From IMG/VR virus record IMGVR_UViG_3300044491_002358, positions 1 to 24,746 of that record: 24,746 bases of DNA; one strand, written 5' to 3'. This document shows positions 22,652 to 24,746 of the stretch, one piece after another. A program made the position numbers and the translations under genes. This DNA comes from a virus. The notes beneath the pieces are model-generated. The model searched no databases. It saw only the letters and a list, made by a program, of their open reading frames with translations, and was not told the DNA's origin. Position 1 is the first letter of the stretch. Every line of letters starts with the position of its first letter.

Positions 22652-23194
22652 TTGGTGCCAATTGGCACACAAGGAACGCAGTGATCTGGGATTGATAGGG
22701 AATCTCGATCTATGTGTGTGCTCCACCTGGAAACCCAATCCACGAGCGACGCCGTGTACGTCGTCGATGAGGTCCTCGCGATAGATCACACTCACGGGAG
22801 AGGGTGCGGTGTCTAGCCATTCCCGTTCACAATCGACCACGAATCGTGCGGTCCAGTCGAACTCCTCCTGTGTGATCGTGACGGGCTCCATCTCGCGATC
22901 CGAGTACACCACGAACTCCCGTGTGCGTTGGCTCACTATCTTGCTCAGCACCTGTGATCTGAAATCCCTCCTGCGCACCAACACGCATCTCCACTGCACT
23001 TCCGGGTTTGGCCACCCGCGTTGGTGGTCGTACCACACCTGTGGTCGCTCCGACGTGAGCCTCTCGCGTCGCTGTTCATCGGTGGTCAGCTGTTCGGTCC
23101 AGCACAGCTCGTAGCCGGCCTGTTCCACCGTGCCCAACAGCAGGTGTGAGGCCGTGCGTCCCGCGGACTTTATCAACCACCTAGGTGGTGTCAT
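22616..23194 (-). CDS. Stf0-like sulfotransferase (192 aa)
   Basis: Sulfotransferase with the phosphosulfate loop IKSAGRTASHLLL at residues 8-20 and the 3'-phosphate segment CVLVRRRDFRSQVLS at 70-84, then IYREDLIDD and ARGLGF, a pattern close to the trehalose sulfotransferase Stf0 and similar small enzymes. The open frame runs upstream through the pyruvate kinase gene in another frame, but the ATG at 23194 overlaps the kinase stop as ATGA and is the clear start. GC-rich like the kinase. The partner or acceptor is unknown. Confidence 0.75.
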   Translation of the reverse strand: MTPPRWLIKSAGRTASHLLLGTVEQAGYELCWTEQLTTDEQRRERLTSERPQVWYDHQRGWPNPEVQWRCVLVRRRDFRSQVLSKIVSQRTREFVVYSDREMEPVTITQEEFDWTARFVVDCEREWLDTAPSPVSVIYREDLIDDVHGVARGLGFQVEHTHRSRFPINPRSLRSLCANWHQLQWWQLPNRNL

Positions 23195-24144
23195 CGTGTG
23201 TGCCCGTTGTCCCGATAAACCTGGAATATGCGATGGACCTGTCGCACACAGCCCAGGGGGTGCTCGCCGATGGCGGTCTCCGCCGCCAGCACCAGTCCGT
23301 CGGCGCCCTGCTCCAGTGCCGTGTACACGTCTGATATCTCCGCACGGGTGGGTTCCGCCCTGGTTAGCATGCTCTCCAGGAAGTTGGTGGCCATGTACAC
23401 CCGTGTGCCCGGCGTTAGACTGCGTTGGTGCATGACCCGACGTTGGGCCACCGGCACCTGTTCCGCGCCGATCTCCTTGCCCAGGTCGCCGCGATCTATC
23501 AGGAACTGCCTGCCGGGCCTGAACATCCGTCCCAGGTCCGCCATGGCACTCTTGGTCTCGATCTTGTAGATCAGCCTGTGTGACGGCAACATGTGTTCGA
23601 ACTGCTCGACGGAGTGTGCGTCCTGTGTGAAACTGAGGGCGAACGTGTCTATGCCCATGGACCTTGCGCGTTCGATGGCCTGTTGGTCCTTGCGGGTCAG
23701 TGCGGGCAACGTCACCGAGTGCTCCGCGACATGCACCCCCTTGTTGGGGGACAGCCGACCGTGTTGTGTGCATTCGCACGTGATGGCGTCCTTGTTCGCG
23801 CTCGACACCCGCACCTGTAGACCATCGAATCCTATGATCATGGTGTCGCCCGTGTGTATCTGTGGCCATGCCTCCGGGGGTGTGATCTGGTCCGGGGTGA
23901 ACACCACGGTGTCACCCACGTGGTGGTCGCGCTGGTCCACGTTGGTCGTCCTGATCTGTGCGCCTTCCGTGTCCACGCATATGGGCACCCGGGTGTGACG
24001 CCTGATCTCCTCTATGGCGTCGACCATCCCTGGCACGGTCATGTGGCTCATGTTCAGGCGCAGTAGGTCCACCTGGCCAGTGATCCGGCCGAGGAACCCC
24101 GCGTTGAGTGTGCTGGGGCCTAGTGTTGCGAACAGTTCGGGCAT
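23191..24144 (-). CDS. pyruvate kinase, lacking the C-terminal domain (317 aa)
   Basis: Converts phosphoenolpyruvate and ADP to pyruvate and ATP. Conserved core: ATLGPST (6-12), RLNMSH (29-34), DTEGAQIR (58-65), YKIETKS with Lys194 and Glu196, IDRGDLGKEI with Asp220, MATNFLESM with Thr253, and EPTRAEISDVYTALEQGADG through AAETAIGEHPL. Lys194, Glu196, Asp220 and Thr253 correspond to the catalytic and metal-binding residues of E. coli PykF. The ~150-residue C-terminal allosteric domain is absent (usual length ~470), so activity may be unregulated. A TTTAAATA box lies five bases before the ATG and there is no Shine-Dalgarno. Confidence 0.88.
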   Translation of the reverse strand: MPELFATLGPSTLNAGFLGRITGQVDLLRLNMSHMTVPGMVDAIEEIRRHTRVPICVDTEGAQIRTTNVDQRDHHVGDTVVFTPDQITPPEAWPQIHTGDTMIIGFDGLQVRVSSANKDAITCECTQHGRLSPNKGVHVAEHSVTLPALTRKDQQAIERARSMGIDTFALSFTQDAHSVEQFEHMLPSHRLIYKIETKSAMADLGRMFRPGRQFLIDRGDLGKEIGAEQVPVAQRRVMHQRSLTPGTRVYMATNFLESMLTRAEPTRAEISDVYTALEQGADGLVLAAETAIGEHPLGCVRQVHRIFQVYRDNGHTR

Positions 24145-24149
24145 ACTGC

Positions 24150-24157
24150 TATTTAAA
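24150..24157 (-). promoter_or_regulatory. late-type box TTTAAATA at the pyruvate kinase start
   Basis: Minus-strand TTTAAATA ends five bases before the pyruvate kinase ATG. Same layout as the boxes at 13460 and 20249. Confidence 0.35.
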
Positions 24158-24177
24158 TCGTTTTCGGTGGGTGGTGG

Positions 24178-24279
24178 CTAGATGTGTGTGATCACGGCCA
24201 TGATGGCGAAGAACGCCACGAACGCCCAGGTGTCCAACCTGTAGCGCTCCACCATGTGGTACTTCTGACGCTCTGACAC
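24178..24279 (-). CDS. small single-span membrane protein (33 aa), GTG start
   Basis: Starts GTG overlapping the preceding stop as TAGTG; reads MSERQKYHMVERYRLDTW then AFVAFFAIMAVITHI, a hydrophobic C-terminal helix. Translational coupling supports it. Function unknown. Confidence 0.5.
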   Translation of the reverse strand: MSERQKYHMVERYRLDTWAFVAFFAIMAVITHI

Positions 24280-24455
24280 TACACCTGTACCGGCACCACG
24301 TAGGTCCTGCCGTCCACCTCTATGGTGGTGGTGATGGCCCAGTCGTGTTTGCGATAGTCCTGTGCTTGTGGTGGTTGTCCGTCCCTTGTCTGGTTGCTGA
24401 CGCGCTTCTTCTTGGGTGCGCTCAGCCATTCGTGCTCTTGTTCCGTGTATATCAT
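24279..24455 (-). CDS. small phage protein of unknown function (58 aa)
   Basis: MIYTEQEHEWLSAPKKKRVS at the start, then a Gln/Asp-rich stretch and a beta-like end DGRTYVVPVQV. Coupled by TAGTG to the small membrane protein. A weak AAGGA lies ~12 bases upstream. Another frame through the same bases exists but looks like a shadow. Confidence 0.5.
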   Translation of the reverse strand: MIYTEQEHEWLSAPKKKRVSNQTRDGQPPQAQDYRKHDWAITTTIEVDGRTYVVPVQV

Positions 24456-24486
24456 GTGTGGGTGTGTTCCTTGGTTTTGTACTATT

Positions 24487-24591
24487 TTATCTGATCGCGC
24501 GGGCGATCACGACCGCTTTTTCGACATACCAGGTATGCGATGGCCTTGGGATCCGATCCACTCTCGCATCCTCGGACCCCAGGGTCGCCAT
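24487..24591 (-). CDS. very small ORF downstream of a promoter (34 aa)
   Basis: MATLGSEDARVDRIPRPSHT followed by WYVEKAVVIARAIR. It is the first ORF after the TTGACC-17-TATAAT promoter and its end looks protein-like, but an alternative ATG at 24595 opens a different frame. Weak support. Confidence 0.3.
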   Translation of the reverse strand: MATLGSEDARVDRIPRPSHTWYVEKAVVIARAIR

Positions 24592-24608
24592 GCATCTGAT
24601 ACCACACC

Positions 24609-24637
24609 ATTATAACATGTTATATGGTCGGGGTCAA
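24609..24637 (-). promoter_or_regulatory. sigma70 promoter for the pyruvate kinase region
   Basis: Minus strand TTGACC (24637-24632), 17-nt spacer, TATAAT (24614-24609). The -35 has one mismatch. It probably drives the small ORFs and the pyruvate kinase/sulfotransferase genes. Confidence 0.6.
24611..24624. promoter_or_regulatory. perfect palindrome TATAACATGTTATA over the -10 box
   Basis: 14-bp palindrome made of TATAAC and GTTATA half sites around AT, covering part of the -10 box. Another GTTATA lies at 24646-24651. The same half sites, wider apart, overlap the clpP promoter. Confidence 0.5.
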
Positions 24638-24656
24638 CCCAGGCCGTTATAGCCCG

Positions 24657-24746
24657 TTATTTTTTCCCGTGTGCAAATTTTTTCAATCTCAGGTACAGGT
24701 CCCGATGGGGTCTCTGGCCCGCCCTGTAACTGCTGATCACACCCAT
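24657..24746 (-). CDS. small basic ORF at the window edge (29 aa or longer)
   Basis: MGVISSYRAGQRPHRDLYLR then LKKFAHGKK and a TAA stop. The ATG lies at the last bases of the window, so the gene may extend further upstream. Basic and short; no family recognised. Confidence 0.3.
   Translation of the reverse strand: MGVISSYRAGQRPHRDLYLRLKKFAHGKK

Noticed and set aside
22616-23869. 417-residue minus-strand frame
   Set aside because: Only the part from the ATG at 23194 is real; upstream it is a shadow of pyruvate kinase in another frame.
24492-24509. Hairpin TGATCGC-GCGG-GCGATCA
   Set aside because: No T run follows closely on either strand and it overlaps a doubtful ORF; could not be assigned a role.
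24394-24652. Two plus-strand frames (73 and 78 aa)
   Set aside because: They overlap the opposite-strand small ORFs and promoter and have no Shine-Dalgarno or recognisable protein pattern.

Overview
The window reads as part of the genome of a T4-like myovirus of a marine proteobacterium. The diagnostic genes are a UvsW-type helicase, a gp61-type primase overlapping a gp41-type replicative helicase, a virion-type protein behind an exact T4-like late promoter (TATAAATA), a four-gene tRNA cluster, and tightly packed, often overlapping small phage genes. I see no rRNA, IS element, CRISPR array or integrase. The host is inferred only from the cargo (porin, TctA/TctC transporter parts, marine-phage style auxiliary genes). 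No database search was possible, so names rest on motifs and gene context.

Layout. 74-4157 (+): UvsW, then phage proteins of unknown function, a C2H2 zinc-finger protein and a 196-residue miniature of the DnaE polymerase active site. 4278-4652 (-): one unknown gene. 4685-7938 (+): virion-type protein, primase, helicase. 7925-9180 (+): an AT-richer insert with an FkbM-type methyltransferase and a sulfotransferase. 9298-10236 (-): a porin with its own promoter and terminator. 10448-11643 (+): a small basic protein and a radical SAM enzyme with a cysteine-rich SPASM-like region at its N terminus. 11647-13047 (-): four tRNAs (Thr-TGT, Ala-GGC, Arg-CCT, Arg-GCG) followed by a small protein and an SGNH hydrolase. 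13243-14078 (+): four small proteins.

14081-19923 (-) is a metabolic cargo block: a 2OG-Fe(II) oxygenase, a PP-loop ATPase, TctA (membrane subunit of a tripartite tricarboxylate transporter), TctC (its periplasmic binding protein) and two SDR-type proteins. TctB was not found. 19995-22363 (-): ClpP, a small membrane protein, a bL33-like ribosomal protein, an amidinotransferase and two small proteins. 22418-24746 is visibly GC-richer: a truncated pyruvate kinase overlapping an Stf0-like sulfotransferase, plus several very small ORFs.

As a whole the phage seems to carry its own replication genes together with functions aimed at the host: translation (tRNAs, bL33), protein turnover (ClpP), envelope and import (porin, TctA, TctC), carbon flux (pyruvate kinase) and glycan or small-molecule modification (two sulfotransferases, methyltransferase, SDRs, amidinotransferase, oxygenase). 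The most unusual regulatory signal is a repeated arrangement in which a -10-like box (TATAAT/TATTAT or TAAATA) ends exactly 5-6 nt before a start codon that has no ribosome binding site, in at least six genes. This suggests leaderless transcripts. A second is an inverted GTTATA/TATAAC repeat laid over the -10 box of two separate promoters.
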